NCBI GenBank assembly: GCA_002496565.1
Contig: DAKJ01000015.1
Span: forward strand, 144,204 to 208,203
Direction of reading: 5' to 3'
Length of the DNA: 64,000 nucleotides
From: Methanosarcina sp. UBA289
GTDB lineage: Archaea; Halobacteriota; Methanosarcinia; Methanosarcinales; Methanosarcinaceae
Of the stretch, positions 27,521 through 36,741 are shown in pieces. Numbering within the stretch: the stretch's first letter is position 1; every line of letters begins with the position of its first letter. The notes under the pieces were generated by a model that was given only the letters and a program-made list of their open reading frames with translations, was not told the DNA's origin and did no database searches. Made by a program: the position numbers and the translations under genes.

Positions 27521-27808
27521 TCAGGGCAGGTTTCCCTTGCCACTCAACTCGTTTTGACGTTCAATACTCATCCTGATAAGAATCTCAAAAATAGCTTTTA
27601 TAGATCCTAAATCAAGATTGAGCTCGGTTGCGGCATTTAAAGCTCTGTTAACTACAACCTCATTTTGTTTCTGGTCATTTATCAAAGTTCCATTTATTCT
27701 TTTTGATTCAAGTACTCTTTCAGCCAGATTTACTCTTCTATCAATGAGGGCAAGAATTTCCCTATCAATTTCTTCGATTTCTTTGCGGACAGACTCAAGC
27801 TCGCTCAA
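27521..27808 (-). CDS. aroQ: Chorismate mutase (AroQ class)
   Basis: All-helical AroQ-type mutase of 95 residues that converts chorismate to prephenate. The pattern is VRKEIEEIDREILALIDRRV, then LAERVLESKRING, and a C-terminal FEILIRMSIERQNEL that supplies active-site residues. It lies between aroK (14 bp upstream) and purE (21 bp downstream), all on the minus strand, so one transcript is expected. Confidence 0.9.
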   Translation of the reverse strand: MSELESVRKEIEEIDREILALIDRRVNLAERVLESKRINGTLINDQKQNEVVVNRALNAATELNLDLGSIKAIFEILIRMSIERQNELSGKGNLP

Positions 27809-27822
27809 TTGAACTCCTCGCT

Positions 27823-28686
27823 TTATAAAGATATTGCATCTCTGTTATTTATAGAGGTTTCTATAACCCTGCCTTCGATCCCACAGCTTTCCCAGGCCGA
27901 TCTAAGCTCTTCAATCTGGTTTTCTTTGACAAGAGCAACATATGCTGGTCCCGACCCGGATAGGCTTACTCCTTTTACTCCACATTCCAGGGCTCGAAGA
28001 ATGCATTCAGTATCAAAGCCAAGAGCGGCACAGTAGAGGAAACCATTTAAAGTCATCGCTTTTTCATATTCTCCTGCAAGTGCAAGTTCATATGCCATAT
28101 CCACATAAGGAGCAATGAGCTTTGAACGTTTTACATTTGTCTGTGAGCTGAATACTCTCCTATTCGGCGCAAAAATTAGTACTTTTGAATTGTATTCTTC
28201 TCTTTTGAGCAATTTCAATTCCCGGTTATCAGTAATCACGACTCCGCCGAAAAAAGATGCACAAGCGTCATCAAAAGACCCTGTTATCGTTACTTTTGCT
28301 TCCTTTGCAGCTCTTACCCCAAGTTTTACAGCATCAAGAGGAGGCATAGATTCTTCAATAGCGTTTAAGGTTGCGAGTACAGTTGCATTGGCAGCTGCAC
28401 TGCTACTCTTGAGTCCACCTGCAAGTGGGATATTGCTGCTTGTTTTTACTGTGCCTCCAAGTTCAATCCCGAAGTGTTCAAGCACAAGTTCAACACACCT
28501 TTCAATAAGAAAAGTATCTCCTTCAGGCATTCCCTCAATAGATCCGTGGATTTTTCTTTCGCGATCCGAGAGTTTTACCTCTGAATATGTTTTTAATCCA
28601 GTCCCAAATGCTGCACCTTTCCAGGTCGCAAATGCTGCGATAATGGTTCCTGCCCCAGACGCGCAGGCGTGCCCTTCGAGTATCAT
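27823..28686 (-). CDS. aroK: Archaeal shikimate kinase (GHMP type)
   Basis: Kinase of 287 residues of the GHMP superfamily that replaces the bacterial-type shikimate kinase in archaea. Visible are the ATP loop PLAGGLKSSSAAANA, the N-terminal GHACASGAGTIIAAFATWKG and the C-terminal GVSLSGSGPAYVALV. It makes shikimate-3-phosphate for aromatic amino acids, consistent with the chorismate mutase gene next to it. The ATG at 28686 is favoured over an adjacent TTG. First gene of the operon; it diverges from phoU. Confidence 0.93.
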   Translation of the reverse strand: MILEGHACASGAGTIIAAFATWKGAAFGTGLKTYSEVKLSDRERKIHGSIEGMPEGDTFLIERCVELVLEHFGIELGGTVKTSSNIPLAGGLKSSSAAANATVLATLNAIEESMPPLDAVKLGVRAAKEAKVTITGSFDDACASFFGGVVITDNRELKLLKREEYNSKVLIFAPNRRVFSSQTNVKRSKLIAPYVDMAYELALAGEYEKAMTLNGFLYCAALGFDTECILRALECGVKGVSLSGSGPAYVALVKENQIEELRSAWESCGIEGRVIETSINNRDAISL

Positions 28687-28922
28687 CAAGCTCAGAATGC
28701 GTTATTCTTTAATATTTTTTACTGCGTTTCTTCATATGAATAAAGTATCCTGAAACGCAGAGTTCTGTGGCAGATTCATAAAAAAGCAAGAATCCACAAA
28801 TATAAATAGTAAAGTTGAATCAAGTATATAGAAAATGTACTTCTAAGTATAATTAAAAGTATTATCAAATTAGGAATAAATATTTCTAATTTTCAAATTT
28901 AGCAACCAAAAACGGGGAATCA

Positions 28923-29921
28923 ATTATCGAGACCAGGAAAGTACAGCAAACAGGCGGATCTACTTACATTATTTCCCTTCCTAAGCAATGGGCTGAAAAA
29001 GTCGGAATCGAAACAGGCATGAGGGTTTCTATCCAAGCACAGCCTGACGGAAAACTACTGATAAACCCAATTCTCGAAGGAAGGATAATCAAAACTAAAA
29101 AAATTGATGTTACAGGCTGTAAAGTAAGAGAACTGGAGCGAGACATCGTTGCTGCATATCTTCACGGATATGATAGGATTGAACTCTCCTCAGAAAGAAT
29201 ACTTGCAGAACAAAAACAAACAATCCGGAGAGTTTGTTACAAACTCATAGGCTCAGAAATTACTGAAGAAAGCTCAAGCTGTGTGGTTATCCAGGATCTT
29301 CTTAATCCGAATGAACTTCCTATCAAAAAAGGCGTACAGAGGATGTTCCTCATTGCGAGATCAATGCAAAAGGATGCGGTAAGAGCCTGTAAAACTGTTG
29401 ATCACGATCTTGCGCTTGACGTAAGTCAGAGAGATGACGAGGTTGATAGACTATATCTCCTGATTTCCAAGCAGTTTCGCTCTATTCTCTGCGGAGGTGG
29501 GATGCCTGACTCTTCAGAAACAAACATAGAGGAATACCATGAGTTTAGAATGGCGGCAAGTCCTCTGGAAAGGATAGCCGATCACGCACAGAAAATAGCA
29601 AATGTAGCCCCAAAGCTGCAATATCCTGTTAATGATAAAATGATGGAAGAGATCGAGGAACTCAACGATGCTTACATGGAACTGGTGAAGCAGTCAGTTG
29701 AAGCCCTCTTTGAAGCCGATACTTCTCTTGCCAATCAGGTAATAGATAGCGTTGACAACATGCGCACATGGGTAGAGGAACTGCATGCATCTATTTTAAA
29801 ATTGGAGTCACATGAGACTATGATTTCACTCGGGAGTGTTGTAGAAAGTTTATCTAGAATAGGAGATCTTAGCTCTAATATAGCCGAAGTTGCTATAAAC
29901 GCGGCAATCCGGGACAGATAG
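28923..29921 (+). CDS. phoU: PhoU-family regulator with N-terminal AbrB/SpoVT-like domain
   Basis: The first ATG in frame is at 29019, but the frame upstream encodes an unmistakable domain: ETRKVQQTGGSTYIISLPKQ and WAEKVGIETG, the AbrB/SpoVT-like swapped-hairpin found at the N-terminus of archaeal PhoU proteins. No ATG, GTG or TTG precedes it in frame. The best start is an ATT at 28923 with gggga 4 nt before it, giving 332 residues. The rest is two PhoU three-helix bundles (AASPLERIADHAQKIANVAP; IGDLSSNIAEVAINAAI). PhoU proteins regulate phosphate uptake; no pst genes lie nearby. Confidence 0.85.
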   Translation: MIETRKVQQTGGSTYIISLPKQWAEKVGIETGMRVSIQAQPDGKLLINPILEGRIIKTKKIDVTGCKVRELERDIVAAYLHGYDRIELSSERILAEQKQTIRRVCYKLIGSEITEESSSCVVIQDLLNPNELPIKKGVQRMFLIARSMQKDAVRACKTVDHDLALDVSQRDDEVDRLYLLISKQFRSILCGGGMPDSSETNIEEYHEFRMAASPLERIADHAQKIANVAPKLQYPVNDKMMEEIEELNDAYMELVKQSVEALFEADTSLANQVIDSVDNMRTWVEELHASILKLESHETMISLGSVVESLSRIGDLSSNIAEVAINAAIRDR

Positions 29922-30668
29922 ACAAAGCTTTACCGAAAAAATCAGAAACACTCCTCTGCCTGAAAGTATTATATTACTTTCAAGCAAAGTATCCTAAAAG
30001 TAATAAAAAAGTTAGATATATAGTTAGAATCTTAAATCCAAAATAAAAAGTTTACCTTTTAATGCTTTGAAATACCCAAAAGATATCTTCAAATTTATAT
30101 AAGATATCCTGAAGCTTATATAAGATATTTTGAATATCTGAATGAAAATTAAGGTATAAGTATAAATGAGAATTGAGTGAGAAGATACCAGAAGATATCT
30201 TCACAAAAATCATTTATATTTTTAAGGTCGAATAAATAAAAATAGGAAAAGATATAAAGGAAAGTGCAGAACATCAGTGCACATATAAAAAATTAATACG
30301 AATAAAATCAGTTCGGGAGAGTTTAAAGTCTTCTGGATAGAAAGCTTTTTATTTTTAGATAAAAAGCCCTTTTATTAATGTGGTGAGGGAATCAGGCGAT
30401 AAAAAGCAATTTATTTATATTCTGGTGTTATTTCCACGGAGGCGCTTTCTATTCTACCATAGAAAGGACTTGAAAACTTCATATTTATTCCGAGGTATAC
30501 TGGAAAGGAAAAAGAACATCTACAATTTCCCCCAATCCACTCAGTGCGGTAAATAGAAGTTACTTATATTCATGGATCAAAAGATTAAAAAAATTTAAGT
30601 ACCAACCCGTAAAGGAAAGCAATCCGAGAAATCCTTAGGTGCTATGCTTTTCCCAAAGGAGGGAAGCT
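29922..30668. other. 0.75-kb structured spacer upstream of the GTPase gene
   Basis: No protein-like ORF. It contains a hairpin after phoU (29961-29982), a 21-bp tandem repeat (30080-30142), a 9-bp perfect hairpin (30344-30367) and an 8-bp perfect hairpin (30445-30466), then the strong aaaggaggg Shine-Dalgarno of the GTPase gene. The density of structure suggests a long leader or a non-coding RNA. Confidence 0.5.
30080..30142. repeat. 21-bp tandem repeat, three copies
   Basis: Units start aagatatcttcaaattt (30080), aagatatcctgaagctt (30101) and aagatattttgaatatc (30122). A further agatatcttca occurs near 30190. Confidence 0.7.
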
Positions 30669-31310
30669 ATGAATATGATAAAACGATTTAAGGTAAGCTT
30701 TTCAAAAATATTTAACAAGCTCTTTAAGAAAAAAGGAGCATGTATAGGAATCTACGGTCCCCCCAATGCCGGTAAGACGACACTTAGCAATCGGATCCTT
30801 AAGGATTGGGTCGGAGCCGAAGAAACGATGGGTTCTGTTTCTCATATAGCTCATGAAACCCGGCATGCCAAAAGAAGGAACGCAATAAGTATTGAGACCA
30901 ACGGGCATACAATCAGCCTTGATATCGTAGACACGCCCGGGCTTGCCACAAAGATCGATTTCCATGATTTCATGGAGCAGGGAATGAGTGATTCCGAATC
31001 CAAAAAACGATCCAAAGAAGCGACAGAAGGAGTAATTGAAGCTGTCAAATGGCTGGATGACCTTGATGGTGTCATACTTGTTATGGATTCCACCGAAAAT
31101 CCCTATACTCAAGTCAACGTAACAGTAATAGGGAATATGGAAGCCAGAAACCTTCCGCTTCTTATCGTAGCAAACAAGGTGGATCTCCCTGAAGCTGACC
31201 CGGCCGTGATAAAGGAAGCCTTTCCCCAGCATCCCATGGTGCCAGTTTCGGCCCTTGAAGGGGTGGGAATGGATTCATTTTATGAAGCTCTGGCAAAGCA
31301 GTTCGGGTGA
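30669..31310 (+). CDS. Era-like small GTP-binding protein
   Basis: GTPase of 213 residues. A basic amphipathic head (MNMIKRFKVSFSKIFNKLFK) may touch membrane or RNA. G1 is GIYGPPNAGKTT, G3 is DIVDTPGLATK, G4 is ANKVDLPE and G5 is VPVSALEG. This archaeal family is usually encoded with DUF2073, as here, which suggests a joint but unknown role. The ATG at 30669 has aaaggaggga just upstream; the longer frame from 30639 would add a stretch covering that Shine-Dalgarno. Confidence 0.88.
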   Translation: MNMIKRFKVSFSKIFNKLFKKKGACIGIYGPPNAGKTTLSNRILKDWVGAEETMGSVSHIAHETRHAKRRNAISIETNGHTISLDIVDTPGLATKIDFHDFMEQGMSDSESKKRSKEATEGVIEAVKWLDDLDGVILVMDSTENPYTQVNVTVIGNMEARNLPLLIVANKVDLPEADPAVIKEAFPQHPMVPVSALEGVGMDSFYEALAKQFG

Positions 31311-31315
31311 TCTAC

Positions 31316-31675
31316 ATGCAGGGAATTCAGCTTGATTTGATATCCGAAGCCAGAATTTCTCAGATGGCTTCGATGGAAAAAGTCCGATACATAATCGATG
31401 AGGTACGAAAAGGTAAAATCCTGGTGCTTGAAAAGGGCTTGAACCCGATGGAGGAAGCAAAACTTATAGAAATGACAATGTCAGCGATCCAGCCTGATGT
31501 GTTTTCAGGCATCGAGATGCAAAGTTATCCTGCAAACACAGATGGTTCATTGTTGGGAAAAATTTTCAAAAAACAGAGCAGTAAGAGACTTACGGTAATA
31601 GGGCCTGCAAATCAGCTCAAAACCCTTAAGAAAGATCGGAATCTCATCAGTGCACTTGTCTCTGCAAGTAAGTAA
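31316..31675 (+). CDS. DUF2073 family protein
   Basis: Protein of 119 residues from the conserved archaeal family found beside Era-like GTPases. Typical segments are MQGIQLDLISEARISQMASM and GKILVLEKGLNPMEEAKLIE. ggtgatc overlapping the GTPase stop supports the ATG at 31316, implying translational coupling. No catalytic residues can be named; function unknown. Confidence 0.85.
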   Translation: MQGIQLDLISEARISQMASMEKVRYIIDEVRKGKILVLEKGLNPMEEAKLIEMTMSAIQPDVFSGIEMQSYPANTDGSLLGKIFKKQSSKRLTVIGPANQLKTLKKDRNLISALVSASK

Positions 31676-31680
31676 ACGAA

Positions 31681-32202
31681 GTGGAAGCAATGTGTGCCCA
31701 AAAGACCCAAGACGTGGAAGCTATAATTTACCCTCCCCAGTCCCTCGGCTCCTTTGAGATGGGCAGGAATGACGTCACTGTAATCTGCACTTACGGGAAA
31801 ATCGCCGTGTGGTTTGGACGGAAAGTTCCTGATTATATTATAGCACAGATACTCATAGGAATTTCAAAAGTCGACCAATCTACGGTTCATGAGTTTGAAA
31901 TAATTTGCAAGTTTGATGAGATCACGGAGTATGAGAGTAAAGGGTACACACTCGTGTCCTATGGAAAAACAGCCAGTGGTTATCGCGTAAATTATAGTAT
32001 TCCCTTTTCCAATAAAAAAGCCCTTTTCCACTTATCAAAGTTTATACTTGAAGAGCTCCAAAAAGGAGAAACACGTAAGGACTTTTATTGGAACGGTAGT
32101 GACTGTGATATCCAGAGGCTCTATCATGAATTTAAGAGTAATATTGAGAACTGGGAATTGAAAGCTATTAATTATAAAACTGAATCGCAAACAAGCAGGT
32201 AA
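31681..32202 (+). CDS. Hypothetical protein in the GTPase-DUF2073 operon
   Basis: Protein of 173 residues (GTG at 31681, or ATG at 31690 with ggaag before it), 5 bp after DUF2073. I do not recognise a family. It is soluble, with an alternating hydrophobic core (NDVTVICTYGKIAVWFGRKV) and a helical C-terminus (HLSKFILEELQKGETRKDFY). In many archaea the third partner of this operon is a zinc-ribbon protein (DUF2072); that pattern is not visible here, so this may be a lineage-specific partner (inference). Confidence 0.7.
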   Translation: MEAMCAQKTQDVEAIIYPPQSLGSFEMGRNDVTVICTYGKIAVWFGRKVPDYIIAQILIGISKVDQSTVHEFEIICKFDEITEYESKGYTLVSYGKTASGYRVNYSIPFSNKKALFHLSKFILEELQKGETRKDFYWNGSDCDIQRLYHEFKSNIENWELKAINYKTESQTSR

Positions 32203-32417
32203 AAGCCTGGACTGCTGGCATTGCGGCAAGGTGAAAAGAAGGCTTCCGAAATTTGCCCTGAGATTCCGCAATGTAATTTTTAAGGAAAGAAGGCTTTGGT
32301 AAAGTATTTCAGGAGCATTTTCTATCATTGACATAATAGGTGAATAAATTTAATTAATTGATTATTATAATATCAAATATTACCAGGCACTTATTCAATA
32401 TTTTTCGGAGAACTCAT

Positions 32418-33032
32418 ATGGAAAAAGTTCAGGTAAACGACTGCGAAGATGTATTATTATCAATGAAAATGATTGCAGCAAACCTCAATGAGATAATTGA
32501 CAGACTTGACAGAGAGGCAATAAAGTCAATGATCCAAAAGATTCTGGAAGGAGAAAGAATCTTTGTGATGGGAGCCGGAAGGTCCGGGCTTGTTGCCAAA
32601 GCTTTTGCAATGAGGCTTATGCACCTCGGATTCAGCGTGTATGTAGTCGGCGAAACTACAACCCCTGCTGTTCGACCCCAAGATGTGGTGATTGCCATTT
32701 CCGGATCAGGAGAAACCCATTCTATAGCCGATCTCGGAAAAATCGTAAAGGATATTGGCTCAACCCTCATAACGGTCACCTCTAAAAAAGAATCCACACT
32801 CGGTAGAGTCTCGGATATTGCTATGATCCTTCCGAGCAAGACTAAAAACGATCCTGATGCAGACGGTTACCTTGAAAGAAATATGCGGGGAGGTTACAAA
32901 AATCTGCCTCCTCTGGGCACATCTTTCGAAATTACATCGCTTATTTTCCTTGACTCGATAATCTCTCAGCTTATTACGCTTACAGGCGCCTCGGAAGCCG
33001 AACTGAAATCGAGACACACGAACATCGAATAA
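32418..33032 (+). CDS. hxlB: 6-phospho-3-hexuloisomerase
   Basis: SIS-domain isomerase of 204 residues. It interconverts fructose-6-phosphate and D-arabino-3-hexulose-6-phosphate, part of the archaeal ribulose monophosphate route for pentose supply and formaldehyde handling. Visible are RIFVMGAGRSGLVAKAFAMR, VIAISGSGETHSIADLGKIV and GTSFEITSLIFLDSII, all typical. The ATG at 32418 with ggag 7 nt upstream gives the family length; the frame opens further upstream but without support. The partner synthase gene is not in the window. Confidence 0.92.
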   Translation: MEKVQVNDCEDVLLSMKMIAANLNEIIDRLDREAIKSMIQKILEGERIFVMGAGRSGLVAKAFAMRLMHLGFSVYVVGETTTPAVRPQDVVIAISGSGETHSIADLGKIVKDIGSTLITVTSKKESTLGRVSDIAMILPSKTKNDPDADGYLERNMRGGYKNLPPLGTSFEITSLIFLDSIISQLITLTGASEAELKSRHTNIE

Positions 33033-33096
33033 AAGTCTTAATTGCTAGCAGGTATATTTAAAAACATTAATTTATAGGGATACAGGAGGGCTCAAT

Positions 33097-34209
33097 TTGA
33101 AGGGAATAAAGTTTTCAGAGAATGTAGCCAGGATAGACACCTCAGGGATTAGGAAAATTTTCGAAGCCGCAGGCTCGGACGCTATTAACCTTGGGCTTGG
33201 ACAGCCTGACTTTGACACCCCAGAGCATATCAAGGCCGCGGCAATAAAAGCTATAAACGAGGGCTTTACGGGTTATACGGTTGGTTCGGGTATTCCGGAG
33301 TTAAGAGAAGCCCTGAGTTCCAAGTTCAAGGAAGATAACGGGTTCTCTGTTTCCCCTGAGGAGATAATTGTCACCTCGGGAGCCTCGGAAGCTCTTGCCA
33401 TTGCCCTTGCAGCTCTTCTAAACCACGGGGATGAAGTCCTTATTTCAAACCCTGGCTTCGTGTCTTACAATGCACTGACCGAAATTATGAGTGGCAAAGC
33501 CGTAGGTGTTCCACTCGCCGAAGACCTTACTATGAAGCCTGAGACCGTGCTTGAGAAAATTACTCCAAAGACCAGAGCCATAATCCTTAATTCCCCTTCA
33601 AATCCCACAGGTACAGTCGCAAGTAGGGCAGATATAAAAGCCCTGACCGAGATTGCAGACGACCACAATATAACTATTATTTCCGACGAAGTCTATGAAT
33701 ACTTCGTCTACGAAGGAGAACATGTCAGCCCTGCCAGCTATTCGGACAATGTGATTACTGTAAACGCTACCTCTAAGAGTTATGCCATGACCGGCTGGAG
33801 ACTCGGGTACGTGGCAGCTAGAAAAGATTACATAGGCCAGATGCTTAAGGTGCACCAGTACTTCCAGGCCTGCTCCAACTCAATTGCTCAGAAAGCTGCT
33901 TATGCTGCAGTGACAGGGCCCAAAGATTCGGTCAACGCCATGCGAGAGGAGTTCAGAAAGCGCAGGGATGTGCTCGTAAAAGGTCTGAACGACCTAGGGA
34001 TGGAATGTGCCCTTCCGAAAGGAGCTTTCTATGCTTTCCCTAAAGTCTCAAATTCTGCTGAGGCCGCCTCGAAATTGATCTCAAACGGCGTTATTGTCAC
34101 TCCTGGCACAGCCTTCGGAAGCGAAGGGGACGGCTATATCAGAATTTCCTATGCGGCTTCAATGAAGGATATTGAAAAGGCCTTGGGCATCATGGAAAAA
34201 GTACTCTGA
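33097..34209 (+). CDS. PLP-dependent class I aminotransferase (aspartate aminotransferase-like)
   Basis: Fold-type I aminotransferase of 370 residues. The PLP lysine is in NATSKSYAMTGWRLGY; the substrate- and cofactor-binding motifs are GLGQPDFDTPEHI, NSPSNPTGTV and SDEVYEYFVYEGEH, and YIRISYAASM carries the carboxylate-binding Arg. It probably transaminates aspartate or aromatic amino acids with 2-oxoglutarate; specificity is not certain. The start is a TTG at 33097 preceded by a strong ggagg. Confidence 0.9.
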   Translation: MKGIKFSENVARIDTSGIRKIFEAAGSDAINLGLGQPDFDTPEHIKAAAIKAINEGFTGYTVGSGIPELREALSSKFKEDNGFSVSPEEIIVTSGASEALAIALAALLNHGDEVLISNPGFVSYNALTEIMSGKAVGVPLAEDLTMKPETVLEKITPKTRAIILNSPSNPTGTVASRADIKALTEIADDHNITIISDEVYEYFVYEGEHVSPASYSDNVITVNATSKSYAMTGWRLGYVAARKDYIGQMLKVHQYFQACSNSIAQKAAYAAVTGPKDSVNAMREEFRKRRDVLVKGLNDLGMECALPKGAFYAFPKVSNSAEAASKLISNGVIVTPGTAFGSEGDGYIRISYAASMKDIEKALGIMEKVL

Positions 34210-34536
34210 AAACGTATTCTGAGGCAATGCTGTAACAAAAATATTCTCATAGAATAGTTTAAAATCCCGGAAAAAATCTGGAGGATTTTCAGAGATTCCT
34301 ATAAAAGGAATATTTTTCTTGGGGTTTTCTTTCTGACTTTTCTTTCTCTCGGGTTTCCTTCTGCAACTTTATAGAAATCTTTAATTCAATCTTTTTTACT
34401 GCTGGAACTACTGTTTTGACGATATCTCTTTCAATAATGTCTCTCTCGACAATATACCTCTTGACAATAATCTCTCAGGTTATAGGTTTTTGTCAAAAAT
34501 TTATTTCAACCGCTGTTTACATTTTTCAATAGTTTC
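34210..34536. other. Spacer with 15-bp repeats
   Basis: T-rich, with no gene. Four loose units of the type gacgatatctctttc/gacaatatacctctt run from about 34417 to 34476. Confidence 0.5.
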
Positions 34537-34954
34537 TCAGCACATCATTTCATTAGTTTCTATAGAAATAGGAATTATCTCAGTGGATTCATAGTCCACA
34601 TGAGGAATATCACCGTAGCTTTTGTAGTATAAACGTATGTCTACAAGAGTACAACGATTTGGAATTTCAACTTTAATCGTATTTGTTATTTTTTATCCGT
34701 AGTCACTTAAATGTATACTCCCTTTTTTCCCAGGAAAGCTTTAAACTTAAAGGACGAGGCTGTAACAAATCACTTTTAGGTTCAAGGCTGTATGTTTCGT
34801 TTATTACTGATTTGTTATGTTGATCAAACACTTCAATTGTCGTTTCATGACCTTTTATATCATGGTTATGTATTACGAAAAATGGCGCTGTTGATCCTGT
34901 GAATATAAAAGGAATGATTATGGGAAGAAATTTGTAAATAAGTAAAACCATCAT
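34537..34954 (-). pseudogene. Frameshifted hypothetical exported/membrane protein
   Basis: The first 83 residues are open from 34954: an N-terminal hydrophobic helix (MMVLLIYKFLPIIIPFIFTG), then a beta-rich part. The frame stops near 34703. Another frame then reads on convincingly (NTIKVEIPNRCTLVDIRLYY, KSYGDIPHVDYESTEIIPIS) to a stop at 34537, after an in-frame TAA near 34690. Joined, they make a roughly 137-residue protein with a beta-sandwich look. It is either a recent pseudogene or two sequence-level defects. The family was not recognised. Confidence 0.5.
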
Positions 34955-35802
34955 TAAAAAAATCCTATAATGATAAATTCTTTCCTTGCATTAATAGTCA
35001 ATTAAACCATCTCTGCAAATTTATATTTCTACTAAATGCTAGAAATGTTTCCAAAAATTAATAAACTTATATTATAAAAAAATGCTTACACAAGTATCAA
35101 TATGCTTAACGAATCCTTTTACAAAATTGAATATTGCCTTCACTTTATATACAATTTTGCACCATATAAAAATCTTAAATCGAAAGTTTTATAAAAACAA
35201 TTTTAAATTAAATTCTTCTTCCACTTTCTGTCACAAAAAAGTAAAAGCATTAAAGTAAATGAAAGATAAATAAAAAGCTCAATTAGCTAATAAAGCAAAT
35301 TAGGGAGAAAGAAAAAACAGTTTTTTGTATTATTGACGGAAAATATGACTCAGAAAGACTTTATTCATTTATCAGATATAAAATAATTGCTAATTCAGTA
35401 ATTACAGTAAAAAAGAGAAGAACTTTAATTATTTAGAAAATGAGCAAGTTTCAGAATTATTTTTCCTGACCTCGAGTTTAATTGATTATTCAAAGTATGG
35501 AATTCTGAAAATTAATTTTTAGTTTTTGGAATTAGTTCCACAATAAAACTAATATAGGTGTGTAAATTAAGGCCAAAAGTATCACATTAATTAGTAAAAT
35601 CGAAAGAGATAATTGTTATTAGTACATAATTTTTCTTTATAAAAAGAGAAAATTAAAGAATAAAATTCCATCTGGACATAGGCTCTTTCCTTCTATAAGA
35701 AAAGACCTGACACCGTGTAAGAATCTAAATTTCACCAGATATTATGTATCCGTCGGTCCTGAAAATTTAAGATCTCTTTATAAATATAGTCTCGGAAAAG
35801 AT
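34955..35802. other. 0.85-kb AT-rich spacer
   Basis: No coding signal. Just before the CcdA-like gene, tttataaata at 35778-35787 is a good TATA box. Confidence 0.5.
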
Positions 35803-36741
35803 ATGAACAAGAGAAATGTGCATAAGCTGTTTGTAAACAAAGGAATTTTTGCGCTAGCCTGCATTTTTTTGTTGCTGAGCCCTGCATCCGTTGCTTCAGC
35901 CGCGGTATCTGGAGGTCGGGTGACAGGCTTTTCCTACGGAACATATATAAGTACGGCCAGGATTTTTCTGACGGAAACCCAGATGCCTTCTCATTTTCTT
36001 GCCGAGAATCTCTCGCTTTCGCTGACAGGAACCCGAGACGGGAAAAACAAACACCTTGAGAAAATCAGCCCCTTCTTACTCCTGGCAGCAGGTATTCTTG
36101 CGGGTTTTAATCCCTGCCTTCTTGCGGTAATGGCTTTTCTTGCTTCAGTCACCCTTGTGAAGCACGGAAGAAGAAAGGAAATGCTCAAAATCACGCTCGG
36201 GTTTTCGGCAGGAATCTTTACTATGTACATGCTTGCCGGAATGAGCATCCTTAGTATTGTTAATCTTCTACCTGAAATACAGGAAAGTTTTATAGAAGCT
36301 TCAATCCTGATTATTGCCCTTCTCGGCTTCTGGCATATTTTTGATGCCTACTGGCTAAAAAAGCATGCTAGATCTACTTTCAGGACTCCCGAACCCTTAA
36401 AAAACTTTATGGGCAAAATGGACCAAAGCAATCTTCTATTACTGTCTTTCCTTTCTGGAAGCATGTTTTCCCTGGTCAAAGCGCCCTGCGTAGGAGCGAT
36501 CTACCTCTCACTCCTGAGCATTCTGGCAACAAAAACCGATATTTTAAGGGGAACAACATATATGGGCGTTTATAACCTTGGATTATTGCTTCCCGTAATA
36601 GCTCTTGGTCTTCTCCTTGCCTTCGGACTCAGTCCGAATAGAGTAACTGAATTCAGGGAAAGATGGAGAGTGGAAATAAGGTTGACAACAGGATTTATAC
36701 TGATTTCTGTTGCTCTGCTCATGCAGCTTGGAATTCTCTAA
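35803..36741 (+). CDS. CcdA/DsbD-type membrane thiol-disulfide transporter
   Basis: Protein of 312 residues with a cleavable or anchor N-terminal segment (about 13-34), a 60-residue outer loop, then six transmembrane helices. The two conserved cysteines lie in GFNPCLLAVMAFLASV and VKAPCVGAIYLSLLSI, the pattern of the DsbD/CcdA transmembrane domain that shuttles reducing power across the membrane for cytochrome c assembly or disulfide reduction. The TATA box 25 bp before the ATG and the absence of a Shine-Dalgarno suggest a leaderless message. The thioredoxin pairs elsewhere in the window could supply electrons (inference). Confidence 0.85.
   Translation: MNKRNVHKLFVNKGIFALACIFLLLSPASVASAAVSGGRVTGFSYGTYISTARIFLTETQMPSHFLAENLSLSLTGTRDGKNKHLEKISPFLLLAAGILAGFNPCLLAVMAFLASVTLVKHGRRKEMLKITLGFSAGIFTMYMLAGMSILSIVNLLPEIQESFIEASILIIALLGFWHIFDAYWLKKHARSTFRTPEPLKNFMGKMDQSNLLLLSFLSGSMFSLVKAPCVGAIYLSLLSILATKTDILRGTTYMGVYNLGLLLPVIALGLLLAFGLSPNRVTEFRERWRVEIRLTTGFILISVALLMQLGIL

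Noticed and set aside
32190..32302. Short frame with CWHCGKVKRRLPK after the gene at 31681
   Set aside because: It hints at a zinc-ribbon remnant, but has no start codon and only one CxxC.
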